Positions 1 to 6,921 of a stretch of 13,300 nt of DNA are shown here, one piece after another. Location: positions 1 to 13,300 of the forward strand of contig JBASIS010000090.1 of the NCBI GenBank assembly GCA_049654905.1, read 5' to 3'. Positions within the stretch are counted from its first letter, which is position 1, and each line of letters opens with the position of its first letter. The notes beneath the pieces were generated by a model. It saw nothing but the letters and a program-made list of their open reading frames with translations, was not told the origin of the DNA and did no database searches. Origin of the DNA: M0108 sp049654905. Its GTDB lineage: Bacteria > Pseudomonadota > Gammaproteobacteria > Chromatiales > Chromatiaceae. Made by a program: the position numbers and the translations under genes.

Positions 1-111
1 AGCGAGGCACAGGTTTATTGCGCCTCTGGCCGATTACTGCTGCGGCAAATTTGCAATAATCAAACGCCCTATAAATTAGCAGTCAGTTAAATTTATGGGA
101 TAAATTAGTTC

Positions 112-414
112 CTAGACAGTCTCTAAGATTTTTCTGTTGTCACCCAGGATGGAGCCTGCTATCCAATCCGTATCCTGAGGGATTTTTTTAGCGATGCTCA
201 TCCAGTTCCAGCCAAACTCATAATGAACCTTGCCATTTTTAATGCAGATGGTGTATTGATTCATGCCCATGCCCGGCGAGCCCGAATTCGTAACTTCCGC
301 GAGTCCATTTATATGTCTGTAAAATCGGTCCTTTTCGAGTTTATTTAATGTTAATTTGTAAGTGATGTAGCCTATGACTACCGGGATAATGATGATTGCC
401 GATAACCAGATCAT
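112..414 (-). CDS. Small single-pass membrane protein of unknown function
   Basis: I do not recognise this 100-residue protein. Residues 2 to about 20 form one strongly hydrophobic segment rich in Ile and Val, followed by a Lys/Arg-rich stretch. This fits an N-terminal membrane anchor or uncleaved signal, with a soluble domain of about 75 residues containing several aromatic residues (FGWNW near 67-71). The ATG at 412-414 (minus strand) is preceded by GGGAG about seven bases upstream, so the start is well supported. The gene stands alone, is AT-richer than the genes to its right, and points away from the hemerythrin gene. Anchor topology is inferred from hydrophobicity only; no function is proposed. 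Confidence 0.55.
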   Translation of the reverse strand: MIWLSAIIIIPVVIGYITYKLTLNKLEKDRFYRHINGLAEVTNSGSPGMGMNQYTICIKNGKVHYEFGWNWMSIAKKIPQDTDWIAGSILGDNRKILETV

Positions 415-755
415 GAGGTTCTCCCGGGTTTTACCCTGAGTGCTGATTGGGAGGCTAGTTACCTATCTCTCCCGAGGATGGTTCGTCGAAGGGAGTGGAA
501 ATACTCATTGCCCCCCTGTCGAAAATGTTGGTGTGAGTGCTATGGTCGCTTGAGACCTGGGTCCAGGGGCTCGCCTCGATAAGCGCTATTTAAGAGTATT
601 CTAATTATTACCGAATGATGTTGACATTTTCGCGTGGAAATGGAATGTTAGTATAGGGGAGCTGTCGTTATATCGCTCTTTGGCTTGCCAGGAAGGCTCG
701 GGTCAACGAACGCCCCCGGCATCGATAATTACTATGAGAACGAGGAGGAAGACTC
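415..755. other. Gene-free spacer between divergent genes
   Basis: No convincing coding frame lies in this 341-base stretch between the minus-strand small membrane protein and the plus-strand hemerythrin gene. It should hold the promoters of both. A possible sigma70-type -35 (TTGACA) is at 621-626, and a short dyad CCTGG-GT-CCAGG at 556-567. The stretch is visibly poorer in G+C than the rnf region. I see no tRNA or other structured RNA. Confidence 0.5.
621..655 (+). promoter_or_regulatory. Candidate sigma70 promoter upstream of the hemerythrin gene
   Basis: A consensus -35 hexamer TTGACA occurs at 621-626. With 17-base spacing the -10 would be AATGTT (644-649, 3 of 6 matches). A better -10-like TAGTAT sits at 649-654, but at a long 22-base spacing. 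The site is about 100-130 bases upstream of the ATG at 756, which would leave a moderate leader. The -35 is convincing and the -10 is weak. Confidence 0.3.
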
Positions 756-1220
756 ATGTATGACATAGAGCATTTCCGCAAAAGCCAAGAAGACTTGCTG
801 AAAATGATCGAGGATTTACAGTCCTTGATGGCTACCGATATGTTCGAGATGAGCCAGAACGCCATGACCGCTTATCAGGTTCTCTGCGATCTGGGCTTCA
901 AGATTCATGCCCACCTTGGGGAGGCGGATCGCTATGTTTATCCCTATCTACTCATCCATGATGACCCCAAGGTGCAGTCCCTCGCCTGGGGTTTCATCAA
1001 CGGCGAGAATCCACTCCGCCAGAGCTTTGCCGACTACTACATCAAGTGGTTGAATAATTTCCACTTCATCTTCCCGCGCGACTTCATTGCCGATAGCCAG
1101 GAAATATTCAACATGATCATAGAGCGTATTGATCGTGAAAACAAGGAGTTGCTTCCCTGGCTGGCCGAGATCGGCATCAACCACCATTCCCGCGTCCAGG
1201 ATCCTCCGGCGGGGCTTTAG
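756..1220 (+). CDS. Hemerythrin-like (HHE) domain protein
   Basis: This 154-residue all-helical protein resembles soluble bacterial hemerythrin-domain proteins, which bind a di-iron centre and handle O2, NO or iron. Visible family features are a His in the first helix (H6), the second-helix element around H51/H53 leading into YVYP (60-63), and the last-helix RI..EN..L pattern (R124, E128). In the usual pattern the acid sits four residues after the His; here position 57 is Ala and the Glu is at 56, one earlier, with Asp at 58. The iron site may therefore be altered. The ATG at 756 has a strong GAGGAGG ribosome-binding site at 742-748. The ferredoxin reductase gene follows 110 bases downstream on the same strand. 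The family call is from remembered patterns; exact iron ligands are uncertain. Confidence 0.6.
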   Translation: MYDIEHFRKSQEDLLKMIEDLQSLMATDMFEMSQNAMTAYQVLCDLGFKIHAHLGEADRYVYPYLLIHDDPKVQSLAWGFINGENPLRQSFADYYIKWLNNFHFIFPRDFIADSQEIFNMIIERIDRENKELLPWLAEIGINHHSRVQDPPAGL

Positions 1221-1330
1221 CGCGCGCCTCCCCTCGGGATTGTCAGCCCCAATGAGTCGGCGGGTCATTGCCGATCACCCCCATCGGCGCTTCGTAAACC
1301 CTGTCCACATCCTGAAGGGTCGGCCTGGCC

Positions 1331-2149
1331 ATGAGTAACAACCCCCAGCACGCCTATAACGCCCGGGTCGTCGGGCGGGAGGAAATCAACCCACAACTCC
1401 TGATCCTCCGCGTCCAGTCCGAGGCCACCCTTTTTGATTTTAAGCCTGGCCAGTTCGCCGTGCTTGGGCTGCTGGGCAGCGCACCACGGGTGGCGGAGGC
1501 CGCCCCGGAAGAGGTCACTCCCCCCCGGGATAAAATCATCCGTCGCGCCTACAGCGTGGCGTCATCGAGCCGGGAGCGGCAGTACGCGGAGTTCATTATC
1601 ACCCTCGTCACCAGCGGTGATCTGACGCCCCGGCTCTTTGCCTTGCGGGATGGGGACCGCCTCTTCCTGGGACCCAAGGCCAGCGGGGTCTTCACCCTGG
1701 ACCGGGTTCCGCCGGGCAAGGCGGTCATTCTCATCGCCACGGGGACCGGGCTGGCGCCCTACATCTCCATGCTCAGGACCCTGCTGTTGCGGGAAACCCA
1801 GCGACGGTTTGTCGTCCTCCATGGCGCTCGCTTTGGCTGGGATCTGGGCTACCGCGGCGAACTCGAAAGCCTGATGCGGTTATGTCCCCACTTCACCTAC
1901 ATCCCGACTATCACCCGGCCGGATCAGGACCCGCATTTTCAGGGTCATACCGGCAGGATCCAGACCTTGCTGGAGCAGGGCCTGGTGGAACGGGAGTCCG
2001 GCATCCCGCTTGATCCGAACCAAGCCGATGTCTTTCTGTGCGGCAACCCGGACATGGTGTCCTCCGTGAACATTATCCTCGAAGCCAGGGGTTTCCAGGC
2101 CGGGCGGGGCAGGGAACCGGGCACGATTCATGTCGAGAAATACTGGTAA
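1331..2149 (+). CDS. fpr: Ferredoxin-NADP(+) reductase
   Basis: This 272-residue FAD enzyme transfers electrons between NADPH and ferredoxin or flavodoxin in the cytoplasm. The order of motifs is that of the bacterial Fpr class: KPGQF at 38-42 in the FAD barrel, the FAD-binding RxYS as RAYS at 72-75, GDLTPRLF at 96-103, the NADP-binding GTGLAP at 138-143, and CGNPDM at 237-242. It ends in EKYW, like bacterial Fpr proteins whose terminal aromatic residue stacks on the flavin. The length is slightly above the usual 250-260 residues because of an insertion at about 50-68. The start ATG has GAAGG about 12-13 bases upstream, which is acceptable but not strong. Its stop is two bases from the end of the convergent CDGSH gene. 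It could supply or drain the ferredoxin used by the Rnf complex encoded nearby; that link is inference. Confidence 0.88.
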   Translation: MSNNPQHAYNARVVGREEINPQLLILRVQSEATLFDFKPGQFAVLGLLGSAPRVAEAAPEEVTPPRDKIIRRAYSVASSSRERQYAEFIITLVTSGDLTPRLFALRDGDRLFLGPKASGVFTLDRVPPGKAVILIATGTGLAPYISMLRTLLLRETQRRFVVLHGARFGWDLGYRGELESLMRLCPHFTYIPTITRPDQDPHFQGHTGRIQTLLEQGLVERESGIPLDPNQADVFLCGNPDMVSSVNIILEARGFQAGRGREPGTIHVEKYW

Positions 2150-2151
2150 AG

Positions 2152-2406
2152 CTAGCCTTTAGGATGGGTGGCTAATGGGGCGTGGGTGCCATCACAGAGG
2201 GGGGGGGTGGCGGTCCGCTTACATTGGCACAGGTAGTAGGTTCCGTCCGCCGGGGGCGTAAAGGGCATGGGGTTGAAGCACGCCGTATGGGAGCCGTCGC
2301 AATAAGGCTGGTTGGCGGAGAGGCCGCAGGCGCACCAATAGATAGTCTGGCCGCCCTTCAGTTCGACGGCGGCGGGTTGGGTGGCGGCGATCTTGGGTTC
2401 GTTCAT
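2152..2406 (-). CDS. Two-domain CDGSH iron-sulfur protein
   Basis: This 84-residue protein has two CDGSH-type [2Fe-2S] motifs, each with three Cys and one His. The first set is C25, C27, C36, H40, containing the exact CDGSH signature; the second is C60, C62, C71, H75, with CDGTH. It is the small bacterial tandem form related to mitoNEET/MiNT. These clusters are typically redox-active or transferable; the partner of this protein is unknown. There is no membrane anchor, so it is probably cytosolic. The ATG at 2404-2406 (minus strand) has GAGG about eight bases upstream. The gene begins 20 bases after the stop of the DUF1343 gene, so the two probably share a transcript. It converges on fpr with only two bases between stop codons. 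Confidence 0.88.
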   Translation of the reverse strand: MNEPKIAATQPAAVELKGGQTIYWCACGLSANQPYCDGSHTACFNPMPFTPPADGTYYLCQCKRTATPPLCDGTHAPLATHPKG

Positions 2407-2426
2407 GGCATTTGCCTCATGGTTGG

Positions 2427-3629
2427 TCAGTCGTACAGAAGGAAGGGGACGCGTTCCTCGCGCCAGGCGGCCTCGTCGGCAACGAGGCGGCTCTCCAGGT
2501 CGGCGGGAACGGCTTGGGGGTCGTCAACCCAGTCGCGCAGCAGGGTGCCGCCCGCCAGGAGGTCGATGGCCAGGCGTTCGGTCTCGTATTCGTAAGGGAA
2601 GTCGCGCCACAGGGGGTAATCCGGGTAGGTGAGGCGCACGGCCTTGAGGAAGAGGGCCGCTAGCCGGTAAGGCCGGAATCGGGCGTGATCATAGCTCGCC
2701 AGGTCGGTATGGATCTGGAGGCCAGAGCAGAGTCGACCGGCGTGTTTGTGAAAAGTGGGCTCGAAGTAACAGGGACGCAACAGGGCGCCATCCAGCCAGT
2801 CCGGGCGCAGGGCCGCCATGCGCGCCAGCAGCAGGTGGCTGTCGATGTCCGGCGCCCCCACCAGTTCCAGCGCGACCGTGGTCCCCCGGCCCTCGGACAG
2901 GCTGGTACCCTCGAAGAGCACGGTGCCGGGGAAGCAGCGCGCCATATTGAGGCTGGAGGCATTGGGGCTGGGGTTGATCCAGGGTCTCTGGTGGAGGGGC
3001 CAGCCGAATCCCGGCCCTTCACCCATCTGGTAGCCGGTCATGGCCACGATTTCCAGTTCGACATCCAGGACCAACCGCGCCACCAGCCAGCGTGCCAGTT
3101 CGCCGAAGGTGAGTCCATGGCGCATGATGAGCGGCGCGGCGCCGACGAAGCTCTCCCACCCGGGCTCCAGAATCGTTCCCTCGATGGGCCGACCGGCGGG
3201 ATTGGGCCGGTCCAGTACCCAGACCGCCTTGCCGGCCCTGGCGCAGGCCTCCAGCAGGTAGGTCAGGGTGGTGACGAAGGTGTAAATGCGGGTGCCGATG
3301 TCCTGAAGGTCCACCAGCAGGACATCGAAGGTTTCCAGCATGGCGGCGGTCGGCCGGCGCACCTCGCCATAGAGGCTGAAGACCGGGATGCCGTGGACCG
3401 GGTCACGATAGTCCTGGGTCTCGACCATGTTGTCCTGCTTATCGCCGCGCATGCCATGCTGGGGGCCGAAGGCGGCGGTGATGGCCAGTCCGGGCGTCGC
3501 CATCAGGGCATCCAGACTGGGCTGGCCCGCGGTCGTCACGGACGCCGGATGCCCAAGCAGGGCCAAACGCCGGCCACGCAGGGCCTTCAGGCGGGGGCTG
3601 GCGAGGAGAACCGAGATGCCGGGTTGCAC
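2427..3629 (-). CDS. DUF1343 / NamZ-type exo-beta-N-acetylmuramidase (GH171)
   Basis: The family contains NamZ, which removes N-acetylmuramic acid from non-reducing ends of peptidoglycan fragments in cell-wall recycling. With the GTG start chosen here (400 residues), family blocks appear in order: FGPQHGMRGD near 54-63, IPVFSLYG near 81-88, DLQDIGTRIYTF near 107-118, VLDRPNPAGRPIEG near 138-151, RHGLTFGEL near 170-178, SPNASSLN, and PGTVLFEGTSLSEGRGTT near 234-251. The GTG at 3627-3629 has AAGGA at 3641-3645 and lies just before the conserved family beginning. A TTG at 3690-3692 would add 21 residues unlike the family. No signal peptide is visible with either start, so a cytoplasmic role on imported muropeptides is possible. 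It is divergent from rsxA and cotranscribed with the CDGSH gene. Confidence 0.85.
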   Translation of the reverse strand: MQPGISVLLASPRLKALRGRRLALLGHPASVTTAGQPSLDALMATPGLAITAAFGPQHGMRGDKQDNMVETQDYRDPVHGIPVFSLYGEVRRPTAAMLETFDVLLVDLQDIGTRIYTFVTTLTYLLEACARAGKAVWVLDRPNPAGRPIEGTILEPGWESFVGAAPLIMRHGLTFGELARWLVARLVLDVELEIVAMTGYQMGEGPGFGWPLHQRPWINPSPNASSLNMARCFPGTVLFEGTSLSEGRGTTVALELVGAPDIDSHLLLARMAALRPDWLDGALLRPCYFEPTFHKHAGRLCSGLQIHTDLASYDHARFRPYRLAALFLKAVRLTYPDYPLWRDFPYEYETERLAIDLLAGGTLLRDWVDDPQAVPADLESRLVADEAAWREERVPFLLYD

Positions 3630-3976
3630 GGGGGCGAGGTTCCTTATCGTTGGTGACGTCAATCGGAAACAACTGCGCGGGAAATTTCCCAAAGGGCTGA
3701 CGGCTTGATGCGCCGCAACAGGGGCACCACTTAGGGGTGGGACAAGAGGTTCCAGTATGCCGCCGCCTACGTCAAGCCCTTGGGCTCAAGTCGTGGCCCC
3801 TAACAATAATCAACATCCTGTCAGAGCGTCATCTTGTATCATGTTTGCCAAGCTACGCATCCGTCGCGGTGTTCAGGGGCCTGCTGTTTCCCTGCCTACA
3901 CTTGCGTATCCAAGGGCCTGGCGCTGGCCTGCCTGCCGTCAATCCCGTCTTTTTCGATGAAACATCTTAGAACGCC
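3630..3976. other. Divergent intergenic region between DUF1343 gene and rsxA
   Basis: The stretch of about 350 bases separates two divergent genes and should contain both promoters. The best -10-like hexamer on the plus strand is TATCAT at 3837-3842 (5 of 6 matches), without a good -35 at normal spacing. A small dyad CACC...GGTG lies near 3726-3740. The 77-codon open frame at 3737-3970 has no family resemblance and I regard it as chance. No riboswitch was recognised. Confidence 0.4.
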
Positions 3977-4558
3977 ATGACTGAATACGCCCTGATTCTG
4001 GTTGGCACCGTGCTGGTCAACAATTTTGTGCTGGTCAAATTTCTTGGCCTCTGCCCCTTCATGGGGGTATCCAAAAAGACCGAGACGGCCATCGGCATGG
4101 GCATGGCGACGACCTTCGTCCTGACTCTGTCCGCCATCTGCACCTGGTTGGTGAACGAGTACCTGCTGGCGCCCCTGGGCATCGAGTACCTCAGGACGAT
4201 TGCCTTTATCCTGGTGATCGCCTCGGTGGTCCAGTTCACCGAGACGGTGATGCGCAAGACCAGCCCGGTTCTTTACCAGGTCCTGGGCATCTTCCTGCCC
4301 CTCATTACCGTCAACTGCGCGGTGCTCGCCGTGACCCTGCTCAACCTCCAGGCCGGACTGGGCCTGATGGCATCGGCTATTTACGGCTTTGGCGCGGCAT
4401 TGGGCTTTTCCCTGGTCCTGGTTCTTTTTGCCGCCCTGCGCGAGCGCATCGCCGTGGCCGACGTGCCCGAGCCCTTCCAGGGTAGCGCCATCGCCCTGGT
4501 GACGGCGGGCATCATGTCCCTCGCCTTCATGGGCTTTGCCGGACTCGTGTCCGCCTAA
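3977..4558 (+). CDS. rsxA: Electron transport complex subunit RsxA/RnfA
   Basis: Integral inner-membrane subunit of the Rnf/Rsx complex, 193 residues, the same length as E. coli RsxA. It has about six hydrophobic helices. With RsxE it forms the symmetric core that holds a membrane-buried [2Fe-2S] cluster; the expected cysteines are C26 in LGLCPFMG and C114 in TVNCA. RsxA, RsxE, NqrD and NqrE share this fold with inverted topology. The start is fixed because an in-frame TAG lies nine bases before the ATG; no clear Shine-Dalgarno is seen. It is the first gene of the operon, with rsxB 42 bases downstream. Confidence 0.96.
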   Translation: MTEYALILVGTVLVNNFVLVKFLGLCPFMGVSKKTETAIGMGMATTFVLTLSAICTWLVNEYLLAPLGIEYLRTIAFILVIASVVQFTETVMRKTSPVLYQVLGIFLPLITVNCAVLAVTLLNLQAGLGLMASAIYGFGAALGFSLVLVLFAALRERIAVADVPEPFQGSAIALVTAGIMSLAFMGFAGLVSA

Positions 4559-4600
4559 GGCCCCTGATTCAGCCCTAACTGGAGCCGTCTCGGCATCGCC

Positions 4601-5152
4601 ATGCTGACCGCTATCCTGGCCATCGCCTTTCTCGCCGTCCTCTTTGGGCTGCTGCTGGGCTATTCGGCGATCCGCTTCAAGGTCGAGGGCGACCCCCTCG
4701 CCGAGCGGATCGATGCCTTGCTGCCCCAGACCCAATGCGGCCAATGCGGCTATCCCGGCTGCAAGCCCTATGCCGAGGCCATCGCCAAGGGCGAGGAGGC
4801 CATCAACAAGTGCGTGCCCGGCGGCACGACAACGGTCATCGCCCTGGCGGATCTTCTCGGCCGCGATCCGGAGCCTCTGTCCGACGCCGGTCCCGAAAAG
4901 CCCAAGGCCGTCGCGGTGATCGATGAACAGGAGTGTATCGGCTGCACCCTCTGCATTCAGGCCTGTCCAGTCGATGCCATCATGGGCGCCGCCAAGCAGT
5001 TGCACGTCATCATCGCCAGCGAGTGCACCGGCTGCGAGCTCTGTCTCAAGCCCTGTCCCGTGGAGTGCATCCATATGATCCCCATCCCGGCCGAAACCAG
5101 TACCTGGAGGTGGCCCTATCCGGAGCGTCCGCCTCAGCGGGCTGCTGCCTGA
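4601..5152 (+). CDS. rsxB: Electron transport complex subunit RsxB/RnfB (multi-cluster ferredoxin)
   Basis: This 183-residue subunit has one N-terminal membrane helix (about 1-22) and a cytoplasmic iron-sulfur part. It contains an Fes-type [4Fe-4S] motif with C46, C49, C54 and C71, then two ferredoxin-type [4Fe-4S] motifs with C112, C115, C118, C122 and C142, C145, C148, C152. Known RnfB proteins are the entry or exit point for ferredoxin electrons. All ligands are intact and the length is close to E. coli RsxB (192). The ATG at 4601 has GGAG at 4581-4584, rather far upstream. The C-terminus is short and Pro/Arg-rich. Confidence 0.96.
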   Translation: MLTAILAIAFLAVLFGLLLGYSAIRFKVEGDPLAERIDALLPQTQCGQCGYPGCKPYAEAIAKGEEAINKCVPGGTTTVIALADLLGRDPEPLSDAGPEKPKAVAVIDEQECIGCTLCIQACPVDAIMGAAKQLHVIIASECTGCELCLKPCPVECIHMIPIPAETSTWRWPYPERPPQRAAA

Positions 5153-5158
5153 ACCGAC

Positions 5159-5164
5159 AAGAGG
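5159..5164 (+). promoter_or_regulatory. Ribosome-binding site that sets the rsxC TTG start
   Basis: AAGAGG lies eight bases before the TTG at 5173 and just after the rsxB stop (5150-5152). No ATG or GTG in the rsxC frame has comparable support near the conserved N-terminus. This site makes TTG the most likely start. Confidence 0.6.
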
Positions 5165-5172
5165 CCCCTAGT

Positions 5173-6918
5173 TTGGACTCAGTCCCGCCCCCCTACCGGC
5201 TCGGCGCCGGCCAACGCCAACTCTGGACCTTCCCCGGCGGCTTACACCTGCCGGATGAGAAGGCGTTGTCGAATCATGCCCCCCTGGCGAGCGCCCCCCT
5301 GCCCCGGCGGCTCATCATCCCCTTGCGTCAGCATATTGGCGCCCCGGCCAAGCCGGTGATCGCGGTCGGCGACCGGGTCCTCAAGGGGCAGTTGATCGGC
5401 GAGGCGCAGGGCACGGTGAGCGCCTCGATCCATGCCTCCAGTTCCGGGACCGTTATCGCCATTGAGGAACGCCCGGTCCCTCATGCCTCGGGCATGAGCG
5501 CCCCCTGCATCCTGATCGAGACCGATGACGAGGACGCCTGGGCCGAGCTGCCGCCGCCGCTCTCCGCCAGACCCGACCCGGAGGCCCTGCGCGAGCGTAT
5601 CCGCTGGGCGGGCATCGTCGGCCTGGGCGGCGCCGCCTTTCCCAGCAGCGTCAAGCTGACCCCGGCGCCCGGTATCCGCGTCCGGACCCTGATCCTGAAC
5701 GGCGCCGAGTGCGAGCCCTACATCAGTTGTGACGATCGCCTGATGCGGGACAGGCCCGAACGCATCCTCCAGGGCGCCCGTCTGCTACGGGACTTGTTGG
5801 GGGTCGAGGAGTGCCTGATCGCGGTCGAGGACAATAAACCCGAGGCCATCATGGCCCTGCGCCAGTCCCTGTTGTCGGGTGGCGACGCGGCGGGCATCGA
5901 AATCATCGCCATCCCCACCCTCTATCCCTCGGGGGGAGAAAAGCAGCTCATCCGCATCCTCACCGGCCAGGAGGTGCCCAGCCGGGGTATCCCCGCCCAG
6001 ATCGGCATCGTCTGCCAGAACATTGCCACCGTCGCGGCCATCGCCGACGCCGCCTTCGACGGCAAACCCCTCATCTCGCGCATCGTCACCCTGACCGGGC
6101 GTGGTCTGGGCCAGCCCCGTAATCTGGAGGTGCCCATCGGCGTCCCCGTCCGGCACATCATCGAACAGGCCGGCGGCCTGAGCCCTGAGTCGCGGCGTCT
6201 GCTCATCGGCGGCCCCATGATGGGTTTCGCCTGTGATGACCTGGACATCCCCGTGACCAAGGCCGTCAACTGTCTCCTGGCCCTGACTCCCGACGAGGCC
6301 CCCGACCCCGGGCCGGCCCTGGCCTGTATCCGCTGTGGTGCCTGCGCCGAGGCCTGCCCCGTCAGCCTGCTTCCGCAGCAGTTGTACTGGCATGCCCGGG
6401 CCCGGGATCTGGACAAGGTGCGCAACTACAATCTCTTCGATTGTATCGAGTGCGGCTGTTGCGCCGTGGTCTGTCCCTCCCATATCCCGCTTGTTCAATA
6501 CTATCGCTTTGCCAAGAACGAATGCCTGGCGCGGGACCAGGAGAAACGCCAGGCCGAGCATGCCCGCCAGCGCCATGAGGCCAAGGAGGCGCGGCTGGAG
6601 CGATTGGAACAGGAGCGCAAGGCCAATCTCCGCAAGAAGAAGGAGGGCCTGGCGGAAAAACCGGCGATAACCCCGCCGCCGGGCTCCGCCGAGGCGGGGG
6701 CCAGTCCTCCCGATGCCGCCCCCGAGGACCCGAAGAAGGCCGCCATCGCCGCCGCCATCCAGCGCGCGGCGGAAAAGAAGGCGGCCTTGGCGAGTCAGGG
6801 TCTGGCGCCCAAAAACACCGAGAACCTGGCGCCGGCCCAGCAGCGTCAGGTGGAAGCCGCCGAGGTTCGCCGCCGCGAGCTGCAAGCGGCGGAAGATGCG
6901 GCGCGGCCGCGGGAATAA
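5173..6918 (+). CDS. rsxC: Electron transport complex subunit RsxC/RnfC
   Basis: Peripheral cytoplasmic subunit that binds NADH and FMN and passes electrons through two [4Fe-4S] clusters. With the TTG start it has 581 residues. Family marks are FPGGLHLP near the N-terminus, the Gly-rich nucleotide/FMN segment GLGGAAFP at 150-157, GAECEPYIS at 177-185, and clusters at C385, C388, C391, C395 and C424, C427, C430, C434. After about residue 455 comes a charged Ala/Lys/Glu/Arg-rich tail, probably helical or disordered. It is shorter than the repeat-rich tail of E. coli RsxC (740 residues). The same frame is open back to 4933, but that part lies inside rsxB and translates to sequence unlike RnfC. 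rsxD begins three bases after the stop. Confidence 0.94.
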   Translation: MDSVPPPYRLGAGQRQLWTFPGGLHLPDEKALSNHAPLASAPLPRRLIIPLRQHIGAPAKPVIAVGDRVLKGQLIGEAQGTVSASIHASSSGTVIAIEERPVPHASGMSAPCILIETDDEDAWAELPPPLSARPDPEALRERIRWAGIVGLGGAAFPSSVKLTPAPGIRVRTLILNGAECEPYISCDDRLMRDRPERILQGARLLRDLLGVEECLIAVEDNKPEAIMALRQSLLSGGDAAGIEIIAIPTLYPSGGEKQLIRILTGQEVPSRGIPAQIGIVCQNIATVAAIADAAFDGKPLISRIVTLTGRGLGQPRNLEVPIGVPVRHIIEQAGGLSPESRRLLIGGPMMGFACDDLDIPVTKAVNCLLALTPDEAPDPGPALACIRCGACAEACPVSLLPQQLYWHARARDLDKVRNYNLFDCIECGCCAVVCPSHIPLVQYYRFAKNECLARDQEKRQAEHARQRHEAKEARLERLEQERKANLRKKKEGLAEKPAITPPPGSAEAGASPPDAAPEDPKKAAIAAAIQRAAEKKAALASQGLAPKNTENLAPAQQRQVEAAEVRRRELQAAEDAARPRE

Positions 6919-6921
6919 CGC

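Noticed and set aside
1..90. Possible C-terminal tail of a plus-strand gene entering from the left (29 open codons ending TAA at 88-90)
   Set aside because: Another plus-strand frame is open to 79 as well, neither translation is recognisable, and there is too little sequence to choose.
2685..3656. 323-codon plus-strand open frame opposite the DUF1343 gene
   Set aside because: Shadow frame; the minus strand has many conserved family blocks.
3896..5074. Long minus-strand open frame (392 codons) opposite rsxA and rsxB
   Set aside because: Low-complexity Gly/Gln/Asp/His-rich translation typical of antisense to GC-rich genes; rsxA and rsxB are unmistakable.
4933..5172. Upstream extension of the rsxC frame within rsxB
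   Set aside because: It is the out-of-frame reading of the RsxB ferredoxin domain and has no RnfC resemblance; TTG 5173 has a good ribosome-binding site.
5785..6885. Long minus-strand open frame opposite rsxC
   Set aside because: Shadow of rsxC in high-GC DNA, with no recognisable domain.
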